Of a stretch of DNA of 64,000 nucleotides, positions 1 to 9,362 are shown piece after piece. The DNA is from Bdellovibrionales bacterium. GTDB taxonomy: Bacteria; Bdellovibrionota; Bdellovibrionia; Bdellovibrionales; Bdellovibrionaceae. Below the pieces are notes generated by a model, which was not told the origin of the DNA, made no database searches, and worked only from the letters and a program-made list of their open reading frames with translations. Each line of letters begins with the position of its first letter. The first letter of the stretch is position 1. The stretch spans positions 135,316 to 199,315 of the forward strand of contig SXSU01000092.1 in NCBI GenBank assembly GCA_005793345.1, read 5' to 3'. A program made the translations under genes and the position numbers.

Positions 1-219
1 AATCAAATTGTAGGTTTGCATGGAGATCGACTAAAAATAAAATTAAAATCTCCTCCTGTAGATGGCAAAGCCAATGAATGTTTAATTGAGTTTTTATCTG
101 AGATGCTAGAAATTTCCAAAAGTAAAATTCATTTAATTAAAGGACAAACTGGAAGAGAAAAAAATTTATTCATTGAGGGTTTATCCAAAGAGTTCTTTTT
201 GCAAAAAATAAACTTATGA
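1..219 (+). CDS. DUF167 (YggU-like) family protein, 5' end outside window
   Basis: The reading frame is open from base 1, so the true start lies upstream; a TTG at 16 is internal. The visible 72 residues carry the DUF167 core: a GLHGDRLKIKL strand, then SPPVDGKANECLIEFL, then a helix and the GQTGREKNLFIEGL tail. DUF167 proteins are small alpha/beta proteins of about 100 residues with no established biochemical role, so some 25-30 residues are missing here. The gene converges on the M23 peptidase gene with a gap of only about 20 bases. Confidence 0.85.
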   Translation, partial: NQIVGLHGDRLKIKLKSPPVDGKANECLIEFLSEMLEISKSKIHLIKGQTGREKNLFIEGLSKEFFLQKINL

Positions 220-238
220 CCATAAAACTATAAATCAA

Positions 239-1252
239 TTACTCATCGAGTATGTAGTTTAATGGATCCACAGGAATATTGTTGATGCGAACTTCATAAT
301 GCAAGTGAGGACCAGTTGAGCGTCCTGTGCTACCAACTGCTGAGATAACATCCCATCTTGAAATTTTTTGGCCAACCTTTACGTAAATTTGAGAGTTGTG
401 TCCGAAGCGAGTCATAACTCCAAATCCATGATCAATAGTAACAAGTTTACCATATGTTTCATCATAGGACGCATAGGTTACAACTCCATCAGCCGGAGCA
501 TATACTGCTGAGCCTGGAGCTGCGGCCAAATCTAAACCAAAGTGCATTGCTGGTTTACCATTAATTGGTGAAATTCGATAACCAAATTTTGAAGTCAGCC
601 AACCTTTTGCTGGGCGAATACTTGGAGTTGCATTCAATAAACTTTGACGTTCTGATAATACTTCCCAAAGTTCAAGAACTGTTTGTTCACGTAATTGAGT
701 ATTACGAACAGCTCTGTCAATTCGAATAGCAAGTGTATCATAATCTCTTGGTGCTTCAATGGCAATTTCACCTTTTCGCTCATTTGGAATATTGACAACT
801 TCAGAATCCAACAACTGTTCTTCTTCGCTTCCAACGGCATCGAGTGGAGGTCTTTGACCAATTGGTTGAATATTTTCTTTTATAGACTCACCAGACTTAG
901 GTTCTGTTCCAATACTTAGTTTTAAGTTTCTATTTTCATCATCAACATTTGTGATTAGCTTTAATTTTGTCGAAAAAGTTTTAACACGCTCTAAAGAACT
1001 TTCAAGAGCAGAAAGTTTAGTTTCAACAATTTGAAATTGTTTTTTTAAGTGTAGATTTTCGATATTTAATTTTTTATTTTCAAAAGCATCAAAAAGCATA
1101 CTTAAGTAATCAAGACCTAACGCAATTAAAATAAGACTACAAAAAACAGTAATTGCCATAAAGATTTTAATCCACTTCGACGATACAACTACTTTTTTAG
1201 TTGCTTTCGTAGGGTCTGTCATAATTAGAAAAGTAATTTCTTTTGCGCCCAA
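239..1252 (-). CDS. Membrane-anchored M23 family metallopeptidase
   Basis: The 337-residue protein has a single N-terminal membrane segment (about residues 28-48), a predicted coiled coil (about 55-100), a linker and a C-terminal LytM/M23 domain (about 215-337). Zinc-ligand motifs are complete: HFGLD (H237, D241) and HLHYE (H316, H318). M23 enzymes cut peptide cross-bridges in peptidoglycan, and this coiled-coil layout is typical of periplasmic cell-wall hydrolases or their regulators (NlpD/EnvC/MepM-like). It lies 9 bases downstream of the PP2C phosphatase gene on the same strand, so the two probably share a transcript. The actual substrate is not known. Confidence 0.9.
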   Translation of the reverse strand: MGAKEITFLIMTDPTKATKKVVVSSKWIKIFMAITVFCSLILIALGLDYLSMLFDAFENKKLNIENLHLKKQFQIVETKLSALESSLERVKTFSTKLKLITNVDDENRNLKLSIGTEPKSGESIKENIQPIGQRPPLDAVGSEEEQLLDSEVVNIPNERKGEIAIEAPRDYDTLAIRIDRAVRNTQLREQTVLELWEVLSERQSLLNATPSIRPAKGWLTSKFGYRISPINGKPAMHFGLDLAAAPGSAVYAPADGVVTYASYDETYGKLVTIDHGFGVMTRFGHNSQIYVKVGQKISRWDVISAVGSTGRSTGPHLHYEVRINNIPVDPLNYILDE

Positions 1253-1261
1253 GTGTATTCT

Positions 1262-1981
1262 CTATTCTACTTTTAAAATCAAAGTGGTCACATTATCATC
1301 GCCGCCGTTTTTTTTTGCCTCTTCAATAAGTTGAGTAGTTATAGAGTCAACGGGTGCTCTTTGTATAATTTCATTTATTCTTTTATCACCAACTAATCCA
1401 TGCATCCCGTCAGAACATAAAAGATAGATTTCACCAGGTGTGGCAATTCTTTCAATAACATCGCAGACGGCATCATGCTCAAAGCCTACACTGCGAGTGA
1501 TCACGTTTTTGGCGACCATAACTTTTGCTTGCTCGGGAGTCATAATTCCTGCACGAATTTGTTCATTCATTAAGGAGTGATCTTCAGTAAGTTGCCAAAG
1601 TGATGATCCTCTTGTTAAATAGCATCTAGAGTCGCCAACATTAGCGATGTAAAATACATTACCTTTATGAAGAATAAGAACCATTGTTGTTCCCATTCCT
1701 GTAAGATCTGGGTTTTCTTTTGCATGTGAAAAAATCCGTGAACTTGCTTCTGCATATGCAAATCTTAGAATTTCTTTAGGCGAGAGATGATGATTATTGG
1801 GATTAGTAATTACATCTTTTACTGTAGAGCAGGCAAGCGCAGAAGCTATTTCGCCACCTTTATGTCCACCCATTCCATCTGCAACAATATATAATCCAAT
1901 ACCTTTTTCACAAAGAAAGGAGTCTTGATTATTATCTCGTTTTAATCCTACGTCTGTTTTTACCCAACTTTTAATTTGCAT
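1262..1981 (-). CDS. PP2C-type serine/threonine protein phosphatase
   Basis: A 239-residue PP2C/PPM phosphatase of the bacterial Stp1/PrpC type. The metal-binding motifs are in order: VADGMGGHKGG near residue 33, NVGDSRCYL in the middle, CSDGMHGLV and GGDDNVT near the C-terminus. These enzymes are Mn/Mg-dependent and remove phosphate from Ser/Thr residues, usually opposing a Hanks-type kinase; no such kinase lies in the window. Length is normal for the family. It is transcribed ahead of the M23 peptidase, which suggests a link to envelope or division control, but that is inferred from position only. Confidence 0.93.
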   Translation of the reverse strand: MQIKSWVKTDVGLKRDNNQDSFLCEKGIGLYIVADGMGGHKGGEIASALACSTVKDVITNPNNHHLSPKEILRFAYAEASSRIFSHAKENPDLTGMGTTMVLILHKGNVFYIANVGDSRCYLTRGSSLWQLTEDHSLMNEQIRAGIMTPEQAKVMVAKNVITRSVGFEHDAVCDVIERIATPGEIYLLCSDGMHGLVGDKRINEIIQRAPVDSITTQLIEEAKKNGGDDNVTTLILKVE

Positions 1982-2122
1982 ATTTTTATTTTGAACTTAG
2001 TGAAGCTTCAAAACAAGTCAGAATTTTAAACCTCTCCCTAAGACTTAATCATTCATAAGTCTAGATCTGTAAAACCATCAATAATAGATCTGAATGTTTT
2101 TAAATATTTACCGATATGTCTA

Positions 2123-3025
2123 ATGATGAGTTCAACAAAAAAGTTTTTAGGATTATGGTTTTTTATAATCTCTGCAGGATTGCATTTTCTGCTTACTTTC
2201 TCATTGTCATTTCTGAATTTGAACTCAACGATTCAAGATCGAAATCAACAACCAATTGAAGTCACTTTTGAGGATCCTAAAACACCAATTAATAATAATG
2301 AAATCAAGAAAAAAAATAAAATTGATATAAAAAATAAAGTAATTGTTGAACAAGAAAAGTTAAATAATGACATCGATAAAAAGGCAAAATTTTTAAGTGA
2401 TCATAACCAAAGGGCCGTTAAAGAAACCGTGGCATTAAATCATGGTGATTTTCAAAATGTGAAAAGTAAAATAAATTTAAACTCTCCAAAAACTGAAATT
2501 AAATCTGAAAATGAAAAATTTCAAAAAAAATTTCAAAAATTTATACCTGATGCTGATTTTTTTGTTAAAAATGAATATAAAAGATCTGATAAAAATATAA
2601 ATGAACAGATTCAAAATGCGGGAGGCTCAAGCTCCCAAACAAAAGATTATTTACCTGATACAGAAAAAGGAATGGAAACAATTTTGTCCACTCAGGAGTT
2701 TGTGTATTTCACTTATTATAATCGAATACGAAACCAATTAAATCAATACTGGGAGCCTAAAATAAAAGAAAAAATGATCCATATGTTTAAAAAAGGTAGA
2801 AAAATTGCGTCCAAAGAAGATCAAATTACAAAAGTGTTGATTACATTAAATACAAAAGGCGAACTAGTAAAAGTAAAAATTCTAAGTGAGTCAGGTACCC
2901 AAGAGTTAGATGAAGTTGCACTTGAAGCTTTTAAATTAGCAGCACCGTTTCCAAACCCTCCAAAAGGTATTGCAAATGAAAATGGCGTTATAGAAATAAG
3001 ATGGGACTTTGTGGTTGAAACTTAA
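2123..3025 (+). CDS. TonB-like energy transducer protein
   Basis: The 300-residue protein has an N-terminal membrane helix (about residues 8-30), a long Lys/Asn-rich periplasmic linker and a C-terminal TonB-like domain. The domain shows the usual pattern of a YWEPKIKE segment, then VLITLNTKGELVKVKILSESG, then LDEVALEAFKLAAPFPNPP and a final strand. TonB proteins carry proton-motive energy from ExbB/ExbD to outer-membrane receptors; no exbB, exbD or receptor gene is nearby, so it may instead be a related TonB/TolA-type protein. Start choice between two adjacent ATGs (2123 and 2126) is not decisive. It is followed 48 bases later by the pyruvate dehydrogenase gene. Confidence 0.8.
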   Translation: MMSSTKKFLGLWFFIISAGLHFLLTFSLSFLNLNSTIQDRNQQPIEVTFEDPKTPINNNEIKKKNKIDIKNKVIVEQEKLNNDIDKKAKFLSDHNQRAVKETVALNHGDFQNVKSKINLNSPKTEIKSENEKFQKKFQKFIPDADFFVKNEYKRSDKNINEQIQNAGGSSSQTKDYLPDTEKGMETILSTQEFVYFTYYNRIRNQLNQYWEPKIKEKMIHMFKKGRKIASKEDQITKVLITLNTKGELVKVKILSESGTQELDEVALEAFKLAAPFPNPPKGIANENGVIEIRWDFVVET

Positions 3026-3073
3026 TTCAAAATTGAGTAGTCTACACAATCTTAGATTCACTTAGGGATAAAT

Positions 3074-5845
3074 ATGAAAAATTCTAATAAAAAAATTTAT
3101 GATAATAAAACTACAATTGAAAACGTTGTTAATAGAGCACATTACTTAGCAACTCAAATGATCATTCAGGCTAATCATCGCACTGACAAAGAAAAGGGTG
3201 ATCCTAAAATTGGCGGTCATGTATCTTCTTCAGCTAGCGCGTTGCATATACTCGGAGCCTTACATTTATTAGTAAAAACAGGTTTTGATTTTATTGCAAA
3301 TAAACCCCATGCTTCACCCGCTGATCATGCATATAATTATCTTTTAGATCTTTTTTTAAAGCCAAACTTATCTAAGTTAACACTTGATGAATGCAATACT
3401 GCAATGATGGGCTTAAGAAAATTTTCTAAAAATGGTGAACCTGTTTTTCAAAGCTATCACTCCATAAGAGATCCTGATCAACATCATTTCTTTCCTTCAG
3501 GAACAGTGGGAATTCCACCTGTTCAAGCTGGGTATTTAGCCCTTGCTTATCGTTTAGCAAAAGAGCAAGGATTTAATGTACCAGATGCGCATTTTTGGGC
3601 GATATGTGGTGATTCTGAGTTTAGAGAAGGTTCAATGTATGAAGCAATACCTGATTTTGCTGAACGAGAAATTGGAAATTTGACTTGGGTTTTAGATTAT
3701 AATCGTCAAAGTTTAGATGGTCATCGTATTACAAATAAACAAATCATGAATGGTACAGATGCTCTTCGTATTGAAAGAACGATGGTTGCCAATGGTTGGG
3801 AAGTAATCCATGTTCGTCATGGTTTATTTAGAAAATCACTTTTTGAAAAACCTGATGGCGATTTATTTAAATCTTTTTTAGAAGAAGATTTAGATGACTA
3901 TCAACTTCAATCACTTTTATTAGTAAAAGATATTAAGACCTTAAAAGAAGGCATCTGTAAGGAAAAGCCAAAACTTAAAAAATTTATAAGTTCAATTTCT
4001 GATGAAGATTTATATCGAGCATTTCATGATATGGGTGGACACGATATTTTTGCGCTCGCTGAAGCACTTGAAGAATCTAAAAAAAGCACTCGTAGACCAA
4101 CGATGGTCATCGCTCATACTATAAAAGGTTGGAATTTGCGAATGGCAGCGCAAGCTGGTAATCATTCTGCACTTCCGAATGACGAAGAGATGGCTGAGTT
4201 TACTAAAAAACAAAATTTAAATAACGGAGATTTATTTTCAAGATTTAATGATGGAACTCCAGAAGCGCAATTTTGTAAACAGCGTGGAGAAAAATTATAT
4301 CAAGAAATTCTTCAACAAAATGATTTGAAGACAAAAAATAAAATATATTTTGAAAATCAAGTTCAAGGAAGTGGACCTCTTCCTTTAGCATTAGATATTA
4401 ATACAAAAATGGCAAATTATCCCCATACACAATGGATGCTGGGTCAATTGACTGCTAAATTAATTCGAATCGCAGAAACTTCAACAGATAATACACAATT
4501 AAAAGCACATCAAAAACCATTAACTCCTGCTGAATTAAAATGGAAAATACCTGGAGACTTATTTGTTACAATGGCTCCAGATGTGGGAACAAGCACAAAT
4601 TTAAATCCAGCAATGGATGGTAAAATTTTTGGTGCTCCTGTAGTTAGCGACTTTGAAACAGAATTTGATGTGAAAGATGATAAGTTACCTGACCTTGTTC
4701 CTAATGAAGATAGTTCTCGTCGCTTTATACGATTTGAAATTGCTGAAGGCAATGTGATGTCTTGTGTAGGTTCATTTGGAAAATTAAGAGATTATTTAGG
4801 AATTCCTGTAATACCCTTAATGACAGTTTATGATTTTTTTATCAAAAGAGCTTTAGATCAATATTTTTACAACTTATATTGGAAATCAAGTTTCATTTGT
4901 GTGGGCACACCGTCAGGAGTTACTTTATCACCTGAGGGCGCACAACATGGATGGAAGAGTGACTTTCAAATTCCTCAACAAATTACTTGGGAACCATTTT
5001 ACTGTATTGAACTTGATTGGATTTTAAGTGAATCAATTCGACGACATTTAAATTATGATAATGAAGGCCGTACAGGAGTTCTAATTCGTGCAGTGACTAG
5101 AGGTATAGATCAAAAAAGTTTAATGTTAAATATGAAACGTCAGTTTCGTTTTAAAGTTGGTTTATCTTCTGAACTAAAATTATCAAGAGAAGGTTTTCAG
5201 CTAGGAGCTGGTGTTATTGAATCACAAATAGAATCATTAACTGAAGCAGAAATTTTAACTATAATGAGAGACGATGTTTTAAAAGGAGCATATTACCTTG
5301 TCGATTATCGAGGTTATGAAGGCTATGTTCCAGGGGATAATGTTGTACATATTTTTGCACTTGGAGTAATGACAACTGAAGCATTAAAGGCATCTGAAAA
5401 ATTATTAGAAAAAGGCATTTATGCAAATGTGATTGTTGTAACTAGTCCAGACCTTTTACTTGGCCAATTAGGTCATGATAATAAATATGATTATTTGATA
5501 AATGGCTTAGGAATTAATGGTAATCTATATTTAAATCCAACAGCTGATTTGACTGAGCCAGCTGTGTCAGCTGAGACTTCTGATGTTGTAAGAACCTATG
5601 CCGGTCGAAGGATACCAGTTGTAAGTGTGCATGATGGAGAACCCGGACTTTTAGATAATATTGGTTCTATTGTGGGTGTTAAACATATTAGTTGTGCTGT
5701 ACGAAAACATTCACTCTGTGGTCGCCCTCCCGAAGTATATCAGTACCATCATATAGATTCAGATTCTGTATTTGAAGCTTCCCTTGATGTTTTAAGGCAA
5801 ACAGCCGATGAAAACATCATAATAAATGAAAAGGTTTTATCATAA
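3074..5845 (+). CDS. aceE: Pyruvate dehydrogenase E1 component, homodimeric (AceE-like)
   Basis: A 923-residue transketolase-fold protein with the layout of the homodimeric pyruvate dehydrogenase E1, which uses thiamine diphosphate to decarboxylate pyruvate and acetylate the E2 lipoyl domain. The N-terminal third has the GGHVSSSASALHILGALHLL segment and an HFFPSGTVGIPPVQAGY region. The thiamine-binding motif starts at a GDSE rather than the common GDGE and ends at LDYNRQSLDGH. The C-terminal part contains HDGEPGLLDNIGS. It is slightly longer than the E. coli enzyme (887 residues). E2 and E3 genes are not adjacent, unlike many aceEF operons, so a divergent E1 paralogue with another 2-oxoacid substrate is possible. 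An AGGGA ribosome site precedes the ATG. Confidence 0.85.
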   Translation: MKNSNKKIYDNKTTIENVVNRAHYLATQMIIQANHRTDKEKGDPKIGGHVSSSASALHILGALHLLVKTGFDFIANKPHASPADHAYNYLLDLFLKPNLSKLTLDECNTAMMGLRKFSKNGEPVFQSYHSIRDPDQHHFFPSGTVGIPPVQAGYLALAYRLAKEQGFNVPDAHFWAICGDSEFREGSMYEAIPDFAEREIGNLTWVLDYNRQSLDGHRITNKQIMNGTDALRIERTMVANGWEVIHVRHGLFRKSLFEKPDGDLFKSFLEEDLDDYQLQSLLLVKDIKTLKEGICKEKPKLKKFISSISDEDLYRAFHDMGGHDIFALAEALEESKKSTRRPTMVIAHTIKGWNLRMAAQAGNHSALPNDEEMAEFTKKQNLNNGDLFSRFNDGTPEAQFCKQRGEKLYQEILQQNDLKTKNKIYFENQVQGSGPLPLALDINTKMANYPHTQWMLGQLTAKLIRIAETSTDNTQLKAHQKPLTPAELKWKIPGDLFVTMAPDVGTSTNLNPAMDGKIFGAPVVSDFETEFDVKDDKLPDLVPNEDSSRRFIRFEIAEGNVMSCVGSFGKLRDYLGIPVIPLMTVYDFFIKRALDQYFYNLYWKSSFICVGTPSGVTLSPEGAQHGWKSDFQIPQQITWEPFYCIELDWILSESIRRHLNYDNEGRTGVLIRAVTRGIDQKSLMLNMKRQFRFKVGLSSELKLSREGFQLGAGVIESQIESLTEAEILTIMRDDVLKGAYYLVDYRGYEGYVPGDNVVHIFALGVMTTEALKASEKLLEKGIYANVIVVTSPDLLLGQLGHDNKYDYLINGLGINGNLYLNPTADLTEPAVSAETSDVVRTYAGRRIPVVSVHDGEPGLLDNIGSIVGVKHISCAVRKHSLCGRPPEVYQYHHIDSDSVFEASLDVLRQTADENIIINEKVLS

Positions 5846-8800
5846 GTTTTTAGTTTTATTTGTCTTTTTAAAATTGAGAATGTTCACAAAAAATGAAAAT
5901 AATTGTGAGCATTTTCTTACTTTTAATTATCTAAATTCAGTTTATATTTTATTTTTTAATTTTTTCATAGCTATTAACTTAAGTGCTGGAGAGCAAAGTA
6001 CAACTGAATTTGATTCAAGGCAACTAAGTGCAATTGAAAGTAAAAATTACACATGCGGAAACTTAAGAAATATTTTTAATTCATTCAAAAATACTCAAGG
6101 TCAAACAACAAGTGACTGTGATAATGAAAAAATAACTGAAAACCCAAAAGAAATTTTGTTAAGTTACAAAAATAGTGAAGCATTTAATGTATTAAATGAA
6201 GATCAGCATGAGAAAATTAAATTTTGTCTTGCAGAAGATAAACGACTTTGTGAATTAGGTATTAATGCGCCAGCAAATTGCCCTTCCTCAAACCAAGTAA
6301 AAAAGATTACTGATTTTTATTACTACAATGGACGAATTGAATCCACTTCGGAGATGAATATTCAAAAGGGAAAGTTCATTGAGCAAATTTTATCATCTGC
6401 ACCGGAAAATTTAGTTGGAGAATATGAAAATTTTCAGTTGAATTGTTCTTTAATAAATAATGAATCATTATTGAAAAGTTGTAAAACTAAGTGTCAACCG
6501 AGTTCAGATGTTTATCTTTCATTTATAAAATCATATAAAGAAGCATACGACGATTTAAAAAAATTAGAAAATAAAAAAGAAGAAATAATTAAAAGAAACT
6601 CTACTGGCGGGCAAGGTTTATTAGAGCTTCCTAGATTGATTGATGAAGAAATTCAAGAATTAACGACAAGGTTTCCTCTATTAATCGGAACTGTATTTGA
6701 GAAGCAAATAAAAAATAACAATACTTTTGATAAAGCAATTCTTTCACAACTTAAAAGTAATCAAAAAAAAATTAATGATGATTTAATAAAGCTCAAACGA
6801 GCAAGTAATTGTTTAAATGGTACTCTAAATTGTGACTCTAATTATATATTTGAAGCCTTAGAAGTTTCTACCACATATAACCCCAAGGAAAAAATACCAA
6901 TTGGTTTTAAATCAGCAGAATGTCGTTTTAAATTGCTAGAATCGAATTTTAAAAAAAGCAATATGTATAAACAAGCAGGTAAGGATATCGCTACGGATGC
7001 GATATTAGTTGGAAGTGCAGCCCTTACAGGGGGAGGAAATGCACCTGGTGCAATTATGGGAATTAGCAATTTTGTAGTTACAATGGGAATTGTATATCGT
7101 GGATTATCTTCTTGGGCTGAGGATTGCACAAAGGAAGAAATAAACTCAGGTCCTGAAGTTTTAACCTGTAATGGTAGCGCTGAAGTAAATTTAGAAAACC
7201 AGAAAAAAATTCAAAATTTAAATAAAACGCATCAATGCATAACAAATGCTTTAGTTGCAATGGTCAGCTCACCTGGAAAACTTATTAAATTAGGAAAAAA
7301 AATAAGTAAAGCAGAGCAAACTGAAAATAATTTATCAGGTTCAGTCTTAAAATCAAGTGAGACTGAAGTTGCAGAAGTAGAAACTTCCAAAACTGTTAAA
7401 AAGCAAACCGCAAAAGATACAGTCAGTAAAGGAGAAAAACTAACGATAGAAAATGAAGTAAAAATTGCCGAACGAGAAAAAATAAAAAAACAATGGAAAG
7501 AGCAAGAGGCCATCAGGCATGATGAGATGTATAAGGAACCAGGTACAATCGATCGTAATGTGAAATCTATTTCCGATTTAAAAAGGAACTATGCTCAAGC
7601 TAATTTTACAAAAGCATCCGAAAGTGAGTCATATCATAAATTAGTATCAGAACATCCAGAGAGATTTGAGTTTTTAGGTTCACGTTTAAATTTAATTAAG
7701 AGTTGCAATGATAATTTGAGTGATAAAGATGCGTGCACGGCACTTGGTCACTTATTTTTAGATTTATTTTCTGAAAAAATAAATTTATTAAAAAAAAAAT
7801 ATCCTGAATTAATTTTTGACTCAAAACTAAAATATTCGGAGGTCGCTATTGATAAAAATAATAAAAGTTTAATAGAAGAGGTTAAGAATGCAATTTTAGA
7901 TGCGGATACTGAATGGAAAGGTATTATTAAAAAAAATGGTTTTATTGATGAGTTAATTTTAGCGGATAAAAAATATGATACTCAAGAAAAGATAGATGAA
8001 TTGAAAAAAATGTTTGATATAAATAATTGGTATACTGAGGGGCAAAGTTCTGAGATTAGAGAACTATCTGAAAAAGCTGCTGAATATGAATCTAAGGTAC
8101 TTCATAAACGAACATCTAACAATGAAAATGAATTGATTGAAGTGACTAAATCCACCCAACCGAGAACTAATTCAGGATTTAAAACTTGGGACGAAGTTGA
8201 GAAAGAATTTGATAAAAATCTGGATAATACGTATTCAATTCGAAAAAAATTTTATGAAGATATCAGTTCTCGAGAAAATGGGAGAGTTTTAGAAATGTTA
8301 ACTGATAATGTACCAGGAGTTGGACCTGTTATGAAAAGTGAAGTGTGGGAAATAGTTCGTAAATTGCAGCGAAATACAAAAAAAGAAACAACAAAATTAT
8401 TAGGAGAACTTAATCAAAAATTAAGAGACTCAAATAAAAATTATTTTAAAGTTAATGGTGAAAGTCCAAAACTAACTTTTGAAGAAGCAAGAACTCTTCA
8501 GAATTTGTATAAGGGATTGGAGCCATTTTCAGCCTCCCCTAAGCAAATTTTAAGAACTCCTCCTGAAGCAGGTATTTTTAAGGATACAGGTGGAATATCA
8601 TTTGATTTAAAAAGTTTTGGAGCACTTAATACTCAAAATGCAGAATTAGCAATTGCTTCAACCAAAGCTTCAAATATAAAATCAGGTGCTAAAGAAGTTT
8701 TTAAAAGAGTTAATGAGTTAGATAAACCAACGACTGATTTATTGGAGAATACATCTGCCGAATTATATATGGGTGCAATTGAATTTGCAAAAAAGAAAGG

Positions 8801-9257
8801 AATAGAAGTAAAATATATAAATAAAACAGGTGATGATGTTTTGCTTTCCTTTAGTAGAGAACTTTCTAAAAAAGAACGCGGCGAATTCTTATCAATTGTT
8901 TCTAACCAAGTTTCAAAACCAGGTATATTCAGATCATCTTGGGTTCCAAAAGGTGTTGATGAAGAATTGGCTTCAAAAATTGCAAATGTTGGTGAGAGTG
9001 TTGAGAAAGCTTTTGCTACTCGTTTAAAAATGTCGAAAAAATATCAAAGCGTATCAAAAGGTATTAACACACTTATTGAGCGTGAAGGTGAGCAAGTTAA
9101 TTTGGTAATAAAAATGGACTCTAATGTTAAACGACAATATCAAAATTTATCTCAAAAAGAAAAAAGAGCATTTGAATCAAGATTACAAAAATTACTTGAT
9201 AGTGCAGCAAAAACAAATAGTTCAAAACCAGGAAAAGTTAGATTGCTTTCAAATTAA
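5826..9257 (+). CDS. Very large putative secreted protein of unknown function
   Basis: A 1143-residue protein I cannot assign to a family. It overlaps the aceE end by 20 bases if the first ATG is used; an in-frame ATG at 5880 gives a hydrophobic, signal-like N-terminus ending near NLSAGEQ. Neither start has a clear ribosome site. Residues about 50-260 are rich in cysteines (CGNL, CDNE, CLAEDKRLCELG, CPSS, CKTKC), which fits an oxidising periplasm. A Gly/Ala-rich hydrophobic stretch (about 395-425) follows, then long charged, coiled-coil-like regions. The last 220 residues form a more compact domain containing DLKSFGALN and TGDDVLLSFSREL, a spacing that faintly recalls a nucleotide-cyclase (GGDEF-like) fold; this is only a weak resemblance. 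Confidence 0.7.
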   Translation: MKRFYHKFLVLFVFLKLRMFTKNENNCEHFLTFNYLNSVYILFFNFFIAINLSAGEQSTTEFDSRQLSAIESKNYTCGNLRNIFNSFKNTQGQTTSDCDNEKITENPKEILLSYKNSEAFNVLNEDQHEKIKFCLAEDKRLCELGINAPANCPSSNQVKKITDFYYYNGRIESTSEMNIQKGKFIEQILSSAPENLVGEYENFQLNCSLINNESLLKSCKTKCQPSSDVYLSFIKSYKEAYDDLKKLENKKEEIIKRNSTGGQGLLELPRLIDEEIQELTTRFPLLIGTVFEKQIKNNNTFDKAILSQLKSNQKKINDDLIKLKRASNCLNGTLNCDSNYIFEALEVSTTYNPKEKIPIGFKSAECRFKLLESNFKKSNMYKQAGKDIATDAILVGSAALTGGGNAPGAIMGISNFVVTMGIVYRGLSSWAEDCTKEEINSGPEVLTCNGSAEVNLENQKKIQNLNKTHQCITNALVAMVSSPGKLIKLGKKISKAEQTENNLSGSVLKSSETEVAEVETSKTVKKQTAKDTVSKGEKLTIENEVKIAEREKIKKQWKEQEAIRHDEMYKEPGTIDRNVKSISDLKRNYAQANFTKASESESYHKLVSEHPERFEFLGSRLNLIKSCNDNLSDKDACTALGHLFLDLFSEKINLLKKKYPELIFDSKLKYSEVAIDKNNKSLIEEVKNAILDADTEWKGIIKKNGFIDELILADKKYDTQEKIDELKKMFDINNWYTEGQSSEIRELSEKAAEYESKVLHKRTSNNENELIEVTKSTQPRTNSGFKTWDEVEKEFDKNLDNTYSIRKKFYEDISSRENGRVLEMLTDNVPGVGPVMKSEVWEIVRKLQRNTKKETTKLLGELNQKLRDSNKNYFKVNGESPKLTFEEARTLQNLYKGLEPFSASPKQILRTPPEAGIFKDTGGISFDLKSFGALNTQNAELAIASTKASNIKSGAKEVFKRVNELDKPTTDLLENTSAELYMGAIEFAKKKGIEVKYINKTGDDVLLSFSRELSKKERGEFLSIVSNQVSKPGIFRSSWVPKGVDEELASKIANVGESVEKAFATRLKMSKKYQSVSKGINTLIEREGEQVNLVIKMDSNVKRQYQNLSQKEKRAFESRLQKLLDSAAKTNSSKPGKVRLLSN

Positions 9258-9287
9258 AAATTATTCAATTAATTTATAATTATCTTG

Positions 9288-9331
9288 TTCATTAGCGGAT
9301 AAAAATCAAAAAAAACCTATCCGCTAATGAA
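9288..9331. terminator. Perfect 14-bp stem-loop between convergent genes
   Basis: TTCATTAGCGGATA (9288-9301) and its exact complement (9318-9331) enclose a 16-nt A-rich loop. It lies between the 3' ends of the large secreted protein gene (+) and the NtrC-type regulator gene (-). There is no T tract beyond either arm, so it is not a classical intrinsic terminator, but its position fits a bidirectional transcript end. Confidence 0.55.
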
Positions 9332-9362
9332 CGACGAATACCATTGGAATGATCGGAAAGTA

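Noticed and set aside
634-861. Minus-strand frame of 75 codons inside the M23 peptidase gene
   Set aside because: Lies in another frame of a clearly coding gene, has no ribosome site and no recognisable product.
4510-4752. Antisense frame within aceE
   Set aside because: It only mirrors the coding sequence of aceE; composition and lack of start signal do not support a gene.
6842-7513. Three antisense frames within the large secreted protein gene
   Set aside because: They overlap a continuous 1143-codon frame and have no independent support.
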